From UBA7867 sp964579205 (GTDB taxonomy: Bacteria > Bacillota > Clostridia > Christensenellales > UBA1242): a stretch of 32,402 nt of DNA. Under the pieces are notes generated by a model. That model did not search any database. It was given only the letters and a program-made list of their open reading frames with translations, and was not told the origin of the DNA. The translations under genes and the position numbers were made by a program. Shown here one piece after another: positions 16,937-24,722 of the stretch. The DNA is taken from the NCBI GenBank assembly GCA_964579205.1, contig CAZOFH010000011.1, forward strand, positions 1-32,402, in the 5' to 3' direction. Positions within the stretch are counted from its first letter, which is position 1; each line of letters begins with the position of its first letter.

Positions 16937-17807
16937 GAACATTGAAGTAAAAAATGAGGAATTACATTCTTCGAGTACAAATAATTTTGATATTGCGAAG
17001 ATAAAAGAAAATTTGAATACAATCGAAAAGAATTTTGGTGTGGGGTATCCAAATCCAGAGCCTGATGAAAGTACGATGCCTCAATACAAACCTAAAGTTA
17101 TCAAGACTGAAGAGGACATTATCGCTGATGCAAAAGATGCTTTGAGCGAGTACGAGTACGCTAATAAAAAACAAATCCACAATCAGTATGACGAAAAATT
17201 TGAACAACTTGATTTGGATGAGCGCAAAATGCAAATTGATTTTGAAAAAGCAAAAACGGATGCTGCTGTCGCTACTGAACAAGAATTAGAGCAAAACCAA
17301 GCAGAGAAAATTGCTCAAGGATTGGAGCGCAGTAGTATCAAACAAAACTCTGAGCGTGAGATTGTTTCGCAATTTGACAGGGATTTACTCGCTTTGATTG
17401 ATGAAAAGCAAATTGCAATTTCTGAATTGGAGTTAAAAAGGACTATGGTTCAAAACGATTTGGAGGCTGCGCTTGATAAGTTTGATATCGCTTATGCGGC
17501 AAAACTTGAAAACAAAATCGAAGAATTGACAAAAAAGTATGACCAAGATGTTTTGGATTTGGAAAAATACAATTTGAAAATTGCTGAACTTAGGAATGCG
17601 AGAAATGCTGAGTGGTTGGAATGGGTGGAGCAGAAAACTTCGCAGATTGATGCTACAAAATCACGCAAAAAAGTTGAATATTTGGTAAATATTATCAAAA
17701 CTTTGACACGAGAAGAGACTCAGGAATTGATGAATGACCAAGAAATTATAGATTCTTTGGGTGATTATTATCAAATAGTTGTTGATTTTGCAAATCGTAG
17801 AAGGTAG
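16911..17807 (+). CDS. Long coiled-coil protein in the phage module
   Basis: A 298-aa protein. The start is the ATG after GGAGGTGG at 16898-16905; the in-frame ATG at 16896 overlaps that RBS. The N-terminus has a Pro-rich stretch (GYPNPEPDESTMPQYKPKV, residues about 45-65). From about 75 to 265 it is an almost continuous, very charged coiled coil (EQELEQNQAEKIAQGLERS; KIEELTKKYDQDVLDLEKYN). No enzyme motif was found. It may be a virion, internal or lysis-related protein. It lies three bases before the holin. Confidence 0.7.
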   Translation: MSIEEKPLENIEVKNEELHSSSTNNFDIAKIKENLNTIEKNFGVGYPNPEPDESTMPQYKPKVIKTEEDIIADAKDALSEYEYANKKQIHNQYDEKFEQLDLDERKMQIDFEKAKTDAAVATEQELEQNQAEKIAQGLERSSIKQNSEREIVSQFDRDLLALIDEKQIAISELELKRTMVQNDLEAALDKFDIAYAAKLENKIEELTKKYDQDVLDLEKYNLKIAELRNARNAEWLEWVEQKTSQIDATKSRKKVEYLVNIIKTLTREETQELMNDQEIIDSLGDYYQIVVDFANRRR

Positions 17808-17809
17808 TT

Positions 17810-18277
17810 ATGAAGGATTCTGTAAAAACAAAAATTAAATCATACAGTTTTTGGGTCTCGCTCGCTAGTGCGATTTTGCTGCTGGTGCAGACGATAGGTA
17901 GGCCGTTAGGGTTGGTAATAGATGAATCAACTTATATGTCGATTGTTAATAGTGTGCTCGGAGTATTTGTTGTTTTGGGAATTGTGAGTCATCCTTCGCA
18001 AAACTTGCTCAAAAACTCAACCACAAAATCAGAGAATGAGGGGGAGGTGTGTGCTGAAAATTCGGGACAATCAATAGTAAAAACTGAAAATAGTAACACT
18101 TCTGCAGCAATTAATTCTGCCCCGAGTCAGGGAGGTGGTGTAGTAATCGACTCAAAAAGCGGTTGCAATGCTGGTCAAGTTGATGTTAATGTTAATGCGA
18201 ATAGTGTTTTAGATGCTGAATCAAAACAAAAAGTACAAAAGGCAAAACAAGATTTTATTAATTCTTGTAATATGTAA
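17810..18277 (+). CDS. Holin, phi-LC3-like
   Basis: A 155-aa protein. Residues 1-65 match the phi-LC3 type holin: basic start, SYSFWVSLASAILLLVQTIG as the first membrane helix, ESTYMSIVNSVLGVFVVLGI as the second, then SHP. A long Asn/Ser-rich polar tail follows, containing GCNAGQVDVNVNANSV, and ends NSCNM. Holins of this class permeabilise the membrane to release endolysin, but no endolysin gene is seen in the window. It starts three bases after the coiled-coil gene and is followed by a terminator, so it is the last gene of the module. Confidence 0.75.
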   Translation: MKDSVKTKIKSYSFWVSLASAILLLVQTIGRPLGLVIDESTYMSIVNSVLGVFVVLGIVSHPSQNLLKNSTTKSENEGEVCAENSGQSIVKTENSNTSAAINSAPSQGGGVVIDSKSGCNAGQVDVNVNANSVLDAESKQKVQKAKQDFINSCNM

Positions 18278-18283
18278 ATTACC

Positions 18284-18312
18284 AAAAGAGAGGGTACATC
18301 CCTCTCTTTTTT
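18284..18312. terminator. Bidirectional terminator between holin and ylbJ-like gene
   Basis: Stem AAAAGAGAGGG/CCCTCTCTTTT with loop TACAT and T tract, between two convergent genes. Confidence 0.9.
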
Positions 18313-19300
18313 ATACAAAAATTATGCATAAAATATAGCAAATTATGGCACTGAAAATTGCTTGTGTGAGTTTTTGTAGCACATAAAAACTTGATTTTAT
18401 GTTGCATTTTTGCAAAAAAGTTAATGCTTGAAATTGGATGCTGATGCCGCCCCAAGAAATTAATCCGCAAATAAAAGGCAAGAGTATGTGGGGGGACATG
18501 GAAAGTGATGCTAGGTCTCTGCATCCGCGAGTAATTTCCAAAAGTCCAGCGCTCAGTCCGCTACCAATGTCCAGAGGGCAACCAAGCAATCCTGCTATAC
18601 CATTTATCAAAGAACCCAACAAGGATAAGACGCCAATGTTGGAGAGTATATCGATCAGAATATTCGCGACAACTATGTATCCACCCACAATAAGGATCGC
18701 TATTATTGAGTCATACATTGTGTCGGAAATTGTTGCATTGAGATTGGTCGATTTTTGCATAATTATACATTCAGATTTTTTGTAATGATAGTTGCGATAT
18801 AACAATCCATTGAGTATTGCACCGAGTAAATGTGCTGCTAGTAAAATAATGCCAAAGGTTTGATTATGGAGCATCCCGACACCTACTGAGCCGATGATAA
18901 AAAGGGGCCCTGAAGTGGATGCAAATGCGTTGATTCGGACAATTTCGTCCGAGGTTAGAGCACCTTTTTGATATAAGTCGCTAGTAATTTTTGCGCCAAC
19001 AGGATATCCTGAAACAATACTAAGCAAGTAAATAATTCCACTCGAACCCGGTGTATGGAATAGTTTTTGCATAATTTTTGATAGTTTTTGACTCAACTTG
19101 TCCAAGACTTGCGTTTTTGTGAGTAGTCCGCTAAAGAAGAAAAACGGGAAAAGGGCGGGTAGAACAGACATTCCCCAAATCGCCAAACCGTCCAAACAAG
19201 ATTGCATATATTTGCCCGGATTTATGGCTAGCGTAATCATTGCTGTCAAAGCAAATACAATCAAAAATATTTGGCTCCACTGTTGTTTTTTTCTCTCCAT
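18311..19300 (-). CDS. YlbJ-like sporulation integral membrane protein
   Basis: A 329-aa polytopic membrane protein of the YlbJ/nucleoside-recognition (Gate) family. It shows SVLPALFPFFFFSGLLT, the hallmark SIVSGYPVGAKITSDLY with downstream ASTSGPLFIIGSVGVGML, and a C-terminal CGLISWGGISIQFQALTF. It is somewhat shorter than Bacillus YlbJ. YlbJ is needed for heat-resistant spore formation in Bacillus, and related proteins occur in non-sporeformers, so sporulation cannot be concluded. It is on the minus strand between the holin and the 489-aa orphan, and is clearly not phage-like. Confidence 0.85.
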   Translation of the reverse strand: MERKKQQWSQIFLIVFALTAMITLAINPGKYMQSCLDGLAIWGMSVLPALFPFFFFSGLLTKTQVLDKLSQKLSKIMQKLFHTPGSSGIIYLLSIVSGYPVGAKITSDLYQKGALTSDEIVRINAFASTSGPLFIIGSVGVGMLHNQTFGIILLAAHLLGAILNGLLYRNYHYKKSECIIMQKSTNLNATISDTMYDSIIAILIVGGYIVVANILIDILSNIGVLSLLGSLINGIAGLLGCPLDIGSGLSAGLLEITRGCRDLASLSMSPHILLPFICGLISWGGISIQFQALTFLQKCNIKSSFYVLQKLTQAIFSAIICYILCIIFV

Positions 19301-19459
19301 AATAATAGTTTATGCGTATAAAAGTGCGAGTATGAAGATGTTTTGATAATGAATAAATATAAGATTTGCTGTATAAATATTCAAAATCGTTATATTTGTT
19401 AATAATTTTTGAATTTTATAATAAAATTTGCTTAATCTAGGTTAAAATTGTGTAATTTT

Positions 19460-19486
19460 ATGCATAAAAACTGCTGTTTTATGCAT
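19460..19486. promoter_or_regulatory. Perfect 10-bp inverted repeat upstream of the 489-aa gene
   Basis: ATGCATAAAA (19460-19469) and TTTTATGCAT (19477-19486) lie 7 bases apart, ending 17 bases before the -35 box. The TGCATAA core also occurs in other gaps around the phage module. This is a plausible activator or repressor site. Confidence 0.6.
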
Positions 19487-19503
19487 TTTTATTTAAATAG
19501 GTA

Positions 19504-19531
19504 TTGACAAAAACTTAATATATGATATAAT
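19504..19531 (+). promoter_or_regulatory. Strong promoter of the 489-aa protein gene
   Basis: Perfect TTGACA (19504-19509), a 16-base spacer, perfect TATAAT (19526-19531), then RBS AAAAGGAGG. Confidence 0.85.
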
Positions 19532-19571
19532 TAGATAGTAAGGAAGTTGTGAGGGGGAAAAGGAGGTTTTT

Positions 19572-21041
19572 ATGGCTAGATACATTGATTTTTCGGATAT
19601 TCTGGGTGATGAGCAAGAAGAAAAGAGGGAAGTCGCAAAAGTAGAAGAAGTAAAAACAAAAGAGGCGGATATTCAAAAGAAGCAAACTTTGCCTATGCCT
19701 TTGATTTTTGTTTTAATCAAAAAGTGTGGGGGTCTGTTATTTTCGAGGAATAAGAAAAACAAAAAGAGTATGACTTCTAGGTGTTTTTCTTGGGCGAAAA
19801 AGACCGCGAAATACACTTGTTCTGCTACTAAAAAAGCGGTAAAATACTGCATTCGCAAGGCAAAAAATGTTGATAAAGCGAAAGTTGCTGGTGTATTGAA
19901 TAATTATGCAAAAAAATTGCATATTATACAAAACAAACAGCCAGTAAGTAATGTGAAAGCATCAAGCAATGCTCGCGCGGCTAGGGGGAGTATGGATTAC
20001 TCAAAAATGGCGCGCTCAAAGCAGCCTAGTTATTATAAGTGGGGGATGCGCCCTGATGCGGAAAACTTCTATTCTTTCGGCTATAAAGATATCAAAAAAG
20101 AAGTGTTGCTCAGAAAGAGTCGTGAGGAGAAAAGGGCGGAAAAGGCTCAAAATAATGCAAAAAACGCTCAAAAAGGCAAAATTTTTGCAAAAAAAGCAGT
20201 TTCTGTGGCGAAAAAGACGGTACCTTTTGTATTTGCGGTGTTGCCTGGTGGATTGATTACTAGTGTTGTGCTCAGTAGGTATCAGGCGCAAACGGAGGCG
20301 TTTAACCAGATGAATATCGAAATCGCGAATGCGGAGGCGACAAGGGCGGCTCGAGAGTCGTTCGTCAATGCCATTAATAATATTGATGGGCAAAAATGGA
20401 TCGCAGCGGATGATAATGCATATCAAGTGGCGCAGGCTGCGTATGAGGAATATCTGGCTGTCAATCTGAATGATTTGAGCGGTGCGAAGGCGATTTTTGA
20501 CAATACGTATACTACAAATATATGTACTGGGCTTGAATTGACGCCTGAGCAGTATGAGGGGTATATGAGTTTACATAACCCGCTCGCTATCGAATGTGAG
20601 AAAAATATTGATTATTGGTTGAATTATGGTTGGCATAGTATGGGGTATACCGATGAGGTCGATGCTTTGGATAAAAATCCTGAATTGTTTGATGGGCTAA
20701 TAAATGATGAAGAATGGGCTGTGAATGCTTGGAATGAGATGACGGAAAAAGCCTCTACGACTTATCTTGATGCAGGAATTTTCGATGTGATGAAGACTCA
20801 GTCTAGCGATTTTGCGGCGAATAATATTTCGGCATTGGGTGATGCCGTGATTGTGACTGCTGCTGAGTATGCTGATATGAATCCTTTCTTGGGAGGTCTT
20901 GGGGCTGCTTGTGCTCTGGGTGCGGGGGCGCTGGCTCTCTATGGTGGATATAAATTGGTGGGTGCATCAAATAAACAAGAGGTAGAAACTCAAGAGCAGT
21001 CTGTTGAAACTGGTGAATTAGTAGAATTTAGACACTTGTAA
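19572..21041 (+). CDS. Orphan basic protein with two hydrophobic segments
   Basis: A 489-aa protein of no recognised family. It has an acidic head (residues 8-35), a hydrophobic stretch (41-58), an extremely basic Lys/Arg/Ala-rich region (59-215, including KKTAKYTCSATKKAVKYCIRKAK), a membrane-like segment (217-235, PFVFAVLPGGLITSVVL), an acidic soluble domain (about 240-430, with two Cys) and a Gly/Ala-rich hydrophobic segment (about 441-468) before a short acidic tail. It is transcribed alone between a strong promoter and a terminator. Its position next to the phage head module and its membrane-plus-basic makeup would fit a virion-internal, ejection or toxin-like protein, but that is speculation. 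It could equally be a host membrane protein. Confidence 0.75.
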   Translation: MARYIDFSDILGDEQEEKREVAKVEEVKTKEADIQKKQTLPMPLIFVLIKKCGGLLFSRNKKNKKSMTSRCFSWAKKTAKYTCSATKKAVKYCIRKAKNVDKAKVAGVLNNYAKKLHIIQNKQPVSNVKASSNARAARGSMDYSKMARSKQPSYYKWGMRPDAENFYSFGYKDIKKEVLLRKSREEKRAEKAQNNAKNAQKGKIFAKKAVSVAKKTVPFVFAVLPGGLITSVVLSRYQAQTEAFNQMNIEIANAEATRAARESFVNAINNIDGQKWIAADDNAYQVAQAAYEEYLAVNLNDLSGAKAIFDNTYTTNICTGLELTPEQYEGYMSLHNPLAIECEKNIDYWLNYGWHSMGYTDEVDALDKNPELFDGLINDEEWAVNAWNEMTEKASTTYLDAGIFDVMKTQSSDFAANNISALGDAVIVTAAEYADMNPFLGGLGAACALGAGALALYGGYKLVGASNKQEVETQEQSVETGELVEFRHL

Positions 21042-21086
21042 CAAATCTAGGTGTCGAATAAATGGGTAAATCAAACTCGAATTTGG

Positions 21087-21125
21087 GAAACAGCGAATTA
21101 AGTTACGCTGTTTCTTTTCCTTTTG
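21087..21125 (+). terminator. Terminator of the 489-aa protein gene
   Basis: GAAACAGCG (21087-21095) pairs perfectly with CGCTGTTTC (21106-21114), followed by TTTTCCTTTT. Confidence 0.85.
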
Positions 21126-21488
21126 TGTGTGTCATTATTTGCATTTTTTGCGCTTTGCGTTGACGATAAATTTGCATAATTATAAACAATAGTACTTGAT
21201 GTTTTTGTAAAGTTGAATCAAGTATTATGAATGTTTATGCATAACTTATTATATTGCGAGAAGTCTTCTTTAACAAAAAAATATGAAAAATTAAGCAAAA
21301 AACGAATTTTTTGGCGATTTTGGATATATTTTCGTGTGTTTTGAGAATGACTAAATTTTATGACTGTTTATAAAATACAGGATTTTGCATAATTATAACA
21401 ACCAATACAATATTACCTAAAATAACAAAAATGTATTTTATTAATAAAAATGAATAAATATTTGTTTGATAAAAATGCTCAAAAACAT
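21126..21488. other. AT-rich gap with repeated TGCATAA motifs, no gene
   Basis: No convincing ORF. It holds three TGCATAA sites (21173-21180, 21238-21245 and 21386-21393); the first and third share the longer TTTGCATAATTATAA. It also holds an inverted repeat TACTTGAT (21193-21200) / ATCAAGTA (21217-21224). It is much richer in A/T than the coding flanks. It may be a regulatory region or a small undetected RNA. Confidence 0.6.
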
Positions 21489-21517
21489 TTGCCGAAATCA
21501 ATGTTTTGCTATATAAT
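21489..21517 (+). promoter_or_regulatory. Promoter of the site-2-protease-like/scpAB operon
   Basis: TTGCCG (21489-21494), a 17-base spacer, TATAAT (21512-21517). Confidence 0.75.
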
Positions 21518-21533
21518 ATAGGTATATTTTATA

Positions 21534-22217
21534 ATGGAGAGTATAACATTGGGTATTATAGACTTTTTTAATTCTGGGCTGAGTTTTGTAGAAATATTCG
21601 TAATGTTGGGTGCTTGGGTACTGGCTATCCTGTCAGCCCTCGTTTTCCGTGAGTATGCTAGAGGCTACACTGCGGTAAAGATGGGGGACAACACTCCCAA
21701 AATTTCGGGGCAACTCAGTCTCAATCCAGCCAAACACTTTGATTTGATTGGATTCTTGTGTATATTGCTGGTGGGGTTCGGTTGGTCGAAAGATATGCCT
21801 ATCAATCCCAACAATTTTAGAGACATAAAGAAAGGGCAAATCTTATGCTCGAGCGTGGGCATTCTGACAAATATCGTAATTTTTATTGTGTTTACATTTT
21901 TGTATGTCGTTTGTGCTACATTCTTTGACCCTTCTGTGCTAATCTTGAATTTCTTGACGCAGTTGTGTCTGTATGTTGCGTTGATAAACTTGTTCATTGG
22001 GTTCTTTAACTTATTACCGATTTATCCGCTGGATGGTTTTTGCCTCGTCGCAACGTTTTGCCGTTATGACAACCGCTATGTGAACTTTATGCGCAGATAC
22101 GGCAGTATCATCTTGATGGTTGTCGTGCTGCTGTTTATGCTGTTCCCTGTGCTAATCAACTGGATCTACAGAGATGTATTCTTTGGGCTGGTACAACTTT
22201 TTGCGATGATTTTTTGA
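21534..22217 (+). CDS. Site-2 protease (M50) homologue lacking the zinc histidines
   Basis: A 227-aa polytopic membrane protein. The family signature around the active site is present: after a first helix comes REYARGYTAVKMGDNTP (residues 39-55), then GQLSLNPAKHFDLIG, GWSKDMPINPNNFR and the C-terminal NLLPIYPLDG. Active members have HExxH where this protein has R39-E40-Y-A-R43, so both zinc-binding histidines are arginine. The glycine-proline motif near residue 110 is also altered (SVGILTN). D167 of LDG is kept. The frame is intact and under a good promoter, so it is probably a maintained catalytically dead protein. Start: the ATG has a poor RBS; a TTG at 21549 lies seven bases after GGAGAG and may be the true start. 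It is co-transcribed with scpA, a common neighbourhood for this family. Confidence 0.85.
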   Translation: MESITLGIIDFFNSGLSFVEIFVMLGAWVLAILSALVFREYARGYTAVKMGDNTPKISGQLSLNPAKHFDLIGFLCILLVGFGWSKDMPINPNNFRDIKKGQILCSSVGILTNIVIFIVFTFLYVVCATFFDPSVLILNFLTQLCLYVALINLFIGFFNLLPIYPLDGFCLVATFCRYDNRYVNFMRRYGSIILMVVVLLFMLFPVLINWIYRDVFFGLVQLFAMIF

Positions 22218-22232
22218 TGGGTGAAATAAAAA

Positions 22233-23096
22233 ATGGAGAAAGATTTGATAAAAAACGACGACGCGGGGCTGGATTTGGGGGAATTCGGCGCTGTGGCTGA
22301 AAATTTGGAATTGGGCGGTCTGACGCAAGATGATGTGGGCGGAGTCAGCGAAATGGTCTTTTACTTTGAAAATCACGAGGGTCCGCTCGATGTTTTGTGG
22401 CGTCTGGTAAAATCTACGAAGTTGTCTATCAAGGATGTCAAACTTGCTGATATCACGGGGCAGTATCTCGAGTATGTCCGCGGCTTGAATGACTTGGATA
22501 TGGAAAGTATGAGCTGGTTTATTCGCGAGGCATCAAAACTGCTAGAGGTGAAATCTAGTTCGCTATTGCCAAAGCCTGAGACAAATGACCAAGAGGACGA
22601 GGTCGACCTAGAGGAATTGTACAAGCGCCGAATGGAAATGTACCGCCTCTTTAAGGAGACTAGCGAGACGCTGGGTACGCGCGAGAATAACGACCGATTT
22701 TACAAAGAGCCGGAAAAGTCTGCCAATGACTACCGAATCGTGCTGAAAAATATGAATATGCAAAACTTGGTCGACGCATTTAGCAAATTACTCGTCAAGG
22801 TAGAGCAGAAAAATGCGCCGATTGTCGAACGCAAAGTGCAGAAGGATAGGTTTACCGTGCGTGAGTGTTTTGATAATATTCAGGCGAAATTGAATGAAAG
22901 TCAAAAAGTGCGCTTTGATGAACTTTTCGGCGCGGATTTTACCAAAAGTGAAATTATAAATACCTTTTTGGCACTCTTGGAATTGCTGAAAATTCAGTAC
23001 GCAAAAGTTTTGCAACCCGACTTGTTCGGCGAAATCAACATAGAAAAAAAGGATGGAGAAAAAACGCATGCAGATGAACTTACCGAGTATAATTGA
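22233..23096 (+). CDS. scpA: Segregation and condensation protein A
   Basis: A 287-aa kleisin subunit of the SMC-ScpAB condensin, bridging SMC heads for chromosome organisation. It contains FENHEGPLDVLWRLVKSTKL (N-terminal SMC-neck binding region, residues about 50-70), DITGQYLEYV, ASKLLEVKSSSLLP (about 107-120), and the C-terminal winged helix region ending FLALLELLKIQYAKVLQ. An unusual acidic, Gly-rich N-terminal extension of about 45 residues precedes the kleisin domain. scpB overlaps its 3' end. Confidence 0.93.
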   Translation: MEKDLIKNDDAGLDLGEFGAVAENLELGGLTQDDVGGVSEMVFYFENHEGPLDVLWRLVKSTKLSIKDVKLADITGQYLEYVRGLNDLDMESMSWFIREASKLLEVKSSSLLPKPETNDQEDEVDLEELYKRRMEMYRLFKETSETLGTRENNDRFYKEPEKSANDYRIVLKNMNMQNLVDAFSKLLVKVEQKNAPIVERKVQKDRFTVRECFDNIQAKLNESQKVRFDELFGADFTKSEIINTFLALLELLKIQYAKVLQPDLFGEINIEKKDGEKTHADELTEYN

Positions 23097-23697
23097 GGGC
23101 ATTATGTTTGTCGCTGGCGCGGGTGTGAATGTGGCGGACATCGCGGAAAAATTGGGCATCACAGTCGATGAGGTCAAGGCGGCAGTCTATGTCTTGCAGA
23201 AAAAATATGACCACGATAGCGGTATACAAATTATTTGCTTTAAGGACAAAATCCAGTTTTGCACCAATCCCGACCTCGCAGACCCTATTAGTCTAGTGCT
23301 GAACCCTATCAAGGAGCGTGCGCTGACAAAAACCGCTCTTGAGACGGTGGCGATTATTGCTTATCAACAGCCTATCACTAGGCTGGAGGTGGAAAATATC
23401 CGTGGCGTCGGCTGTGATTATGCGATTCAACTACTGCTGTCACACAACCTCATCGAGGTGGTCGGTCGCAAAGATGTGGTCGGCAAACCGCTGCTTTTTG
23501 GGACGACGGACGAGTTTTTGAAAAGATTTGAGTTGCAGAGTTTGGACGATTTGCCAAAATATGACGAGTTGATGGCGCAAATTAAAGTCCTCAATGCTGG
23601 GGTCGATAGCGACTCTATATATAATGAATTTGATATTGACGCAACCGATGAGGCAGGCGGGGGTGAGGAACCTGTAGCCAAAGCGTCTGCGGCGTAA
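23068..23697 (+). CDS. scpB: Segregation and condensation protein B
   Basis: A 209-aa protein of two winged-helix domains that dimerises and binds ScpA. The features are LPSIIEGIMFVAGAGV, AVYVLQKKYDHDSGIQI, the hallmark LTKTALETVAIIAYQQPITRLEVENIRGV and DVVGKPLLFGTTDEFLKRF. The C-terminal tail is acidic and low-complexity. Three ATGs compete; 23068 is best spaced from GGATGGAG (23051-23058), while 23053 overlaps that site. The gene overlaps scpA by about 29 bases, suggesting translational coupling. Confidence 0.93.
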   Translation: MQMNLPSIIEGIMFVAGAGVNVADIAEKLGITVDEVKAAVYVLQKKYDHDSGIQIICFKDKIQFCTNPDLADPISLVLNPIKERALTKTALETVAIIAYQQPITRLEVENIRGVGCDYAIQLLLSHNLIEVVGRKDVVGKPLLFGTTDEFLKRFELQSLDDLPKYDELMAQIKVLNAGVDSDSIYNEFDIDATDEAGGGEEPVAKASAA

Positions 23698-23754
23698 TTG
23701 GGCTGGGGCGGCTTTTTGAGAGATGATTTTTGTTGATTTTTATTTGATATAATG

Positions 23755-23781
23755 AAAAAACGACCGATTGGGTCGTTTTTT
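23755..23781 (+). terminator. Terminator of the scpAB operon
   Basis: AAAAAACGACC / GGTCGTTTTTT with a 5-base loop, ending in a T run. Confidence 0.9.
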
Positions 23782-23784
23782 CAT

Positions 23785-23811
23785 CATTCTCGGCACAGCG
23801 TGCCGAGAATG
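23785..23811. repeat. Perfect 12-bp hairpin without T tract
   Basis: CATTCTCGGCAC (23785-23796) and its exact complement (23800-23811) enclose AGC. It lies immediately after the scpB terminator. There is no U-run, so it is not an intrinsic terminator; it may be another palindromic repeat family. Confidence 0.6.
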
Positions 23812-23856
23812 TGGTATTTGTTTTTGGATTGTGCGGTGTCGTTCTCTACATGCGGG

Positions 23857-23943
23857 GGCGGCTTGCCGCGTGCGTGCCGACGGCACGCACTATGCGCCAT
23901 TCGGCGCATCAGGCGCCCTGCGGGCGCCTCGCGGCTTGCCGCC
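23857..23943. repeat. GC-rich cloverleaf-like element, copy 2
   Basis: Same layout as 2896-2980. First arm GTGCGTGCC/GGCACGCAC; the second and third arms match copy 1 in structure, with the second-arm loop inverted (ATTC instead of GAAT). The right outer arm carries TT where the perfect complement would have AA. Confidence 0.85.
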
Positions 23944-24008
23944 ACGGCGTGTTGGATTGCCCACCAATAATAGCCTTTTGAGTAACGCACTCTAGTGAAA
24001 CGGATTGC

Positions 24009-24476
24009 TCAGTCGGTTGAGCCCTCGGTGCGGTCGTGGTCGCTTTTTAAGAACATTTTAAGATAGTCAAAGTGACTTTCCTCGAGTTTGAGGAGTTCGC
24101 CGCAAAGTTCTAGGAGCGACTTTTCACAGTCGCGATAGTCGCAAAGGTCTTTGTAACACTGCAGCGTCCCCATAACGGTGCCGAGTAGCAGCATCTCTGC
24201 GAGGTGGCGGGTGGATTTGTCTGTCATTGTCGACATTTTGACGCTCGTCCAAAGTTTTGCTTTCTCAAACAAATTGTTGTCAGATAGTTCTTTGTCATTT
24301 TGTTGCGCCAATTTTTGACACTTCTCCGCAAATTCTTTGTAGTGCTCTTGCTCCTCGCGCAATTCTGCACGCAAAACATCGCTCTCGACACTAGGCTCGA
24401 GGTCCGCAATGCTCTGCAGCGCGGTCTGGCAATTTTGATAAATGCTGGTTAGTAATTCAATGTCTTTTTCGTTCAT
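24009..24476 (-). CDS. Conserved helical protein of unknown function
   Basis: A 155-aa protein, almost entirely helical, with a ferritin-like or four-helix-bundle look: IELLTSIYQNCQTALQSI, EHYKEFAEKCQKLAQQ, LWTSVKMSTMTDKSTRHLAEMLLLGTVMGTLQ and LEESHFDYLKMFL. I recall similar small proteins in Clostridia genomes, but the role is unknown. The RBS TAGGAGG is well placed before the ATG. It is a single gene between repeat-filled gaps. Confidence 0.75.
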   Translation of the reverse strand: MNEKDIELLTSIYQNCQTALQSIADLEPSVESDVLRAELREEQEHYKEFAEKCQKLAQQNDKELSDNNLFEKAKLWTSVKMSTMTDKSTRHLAEMLLLGTVMGTLQCYKDLCDYRDCEKSLLELCGELLKLEESHFDYLKMFLKSDHDRTEGSTD

Positions 24477-24553
24477 TTTTTAGCCTCCTAGCATTATTGT
24501 TGCCAGTTTTATTTTTTTTATAAGTAGCGGGCTGCTGTTCTTCTCCTTACAAG

Positions 24554-24639
24554 GGCGGCTTGCCGCGTGCGTGCTGCAGCACGCACTATGCGCCATTCGG
24601 CGCATCAGGCACCCTGCGGGCGCCTTGCGGCAAGCCGCC
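24554..24639. repeat. GC-rich cloverleaf-like element, copy 3
   Basis: Outer stem GGCGGCTTGCCGCG (24554-24567) / TGCGGCAAGCCGCC (24626-24639). First arm GTGCGTGC/GCACGCAC with a short loop, second arm as in copy 2, third arm with one change (GGCACCC). Confidence 0.85.
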
Positions 24640-24722
24640 ACTGCGGGGGAGTCCCAAAACGCCAAAAAACTACTCCCCAAAACGCCAAGAACCCCAAAAA
24701 AAATTAAAAAATTTTAAAAAAG

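Noticed and set aside
23748..23753. TATAAT before the scpB terminator as a promoter
   Set aside because: No -35 at a suitable distance and it leads straight into a terminator hairpin.
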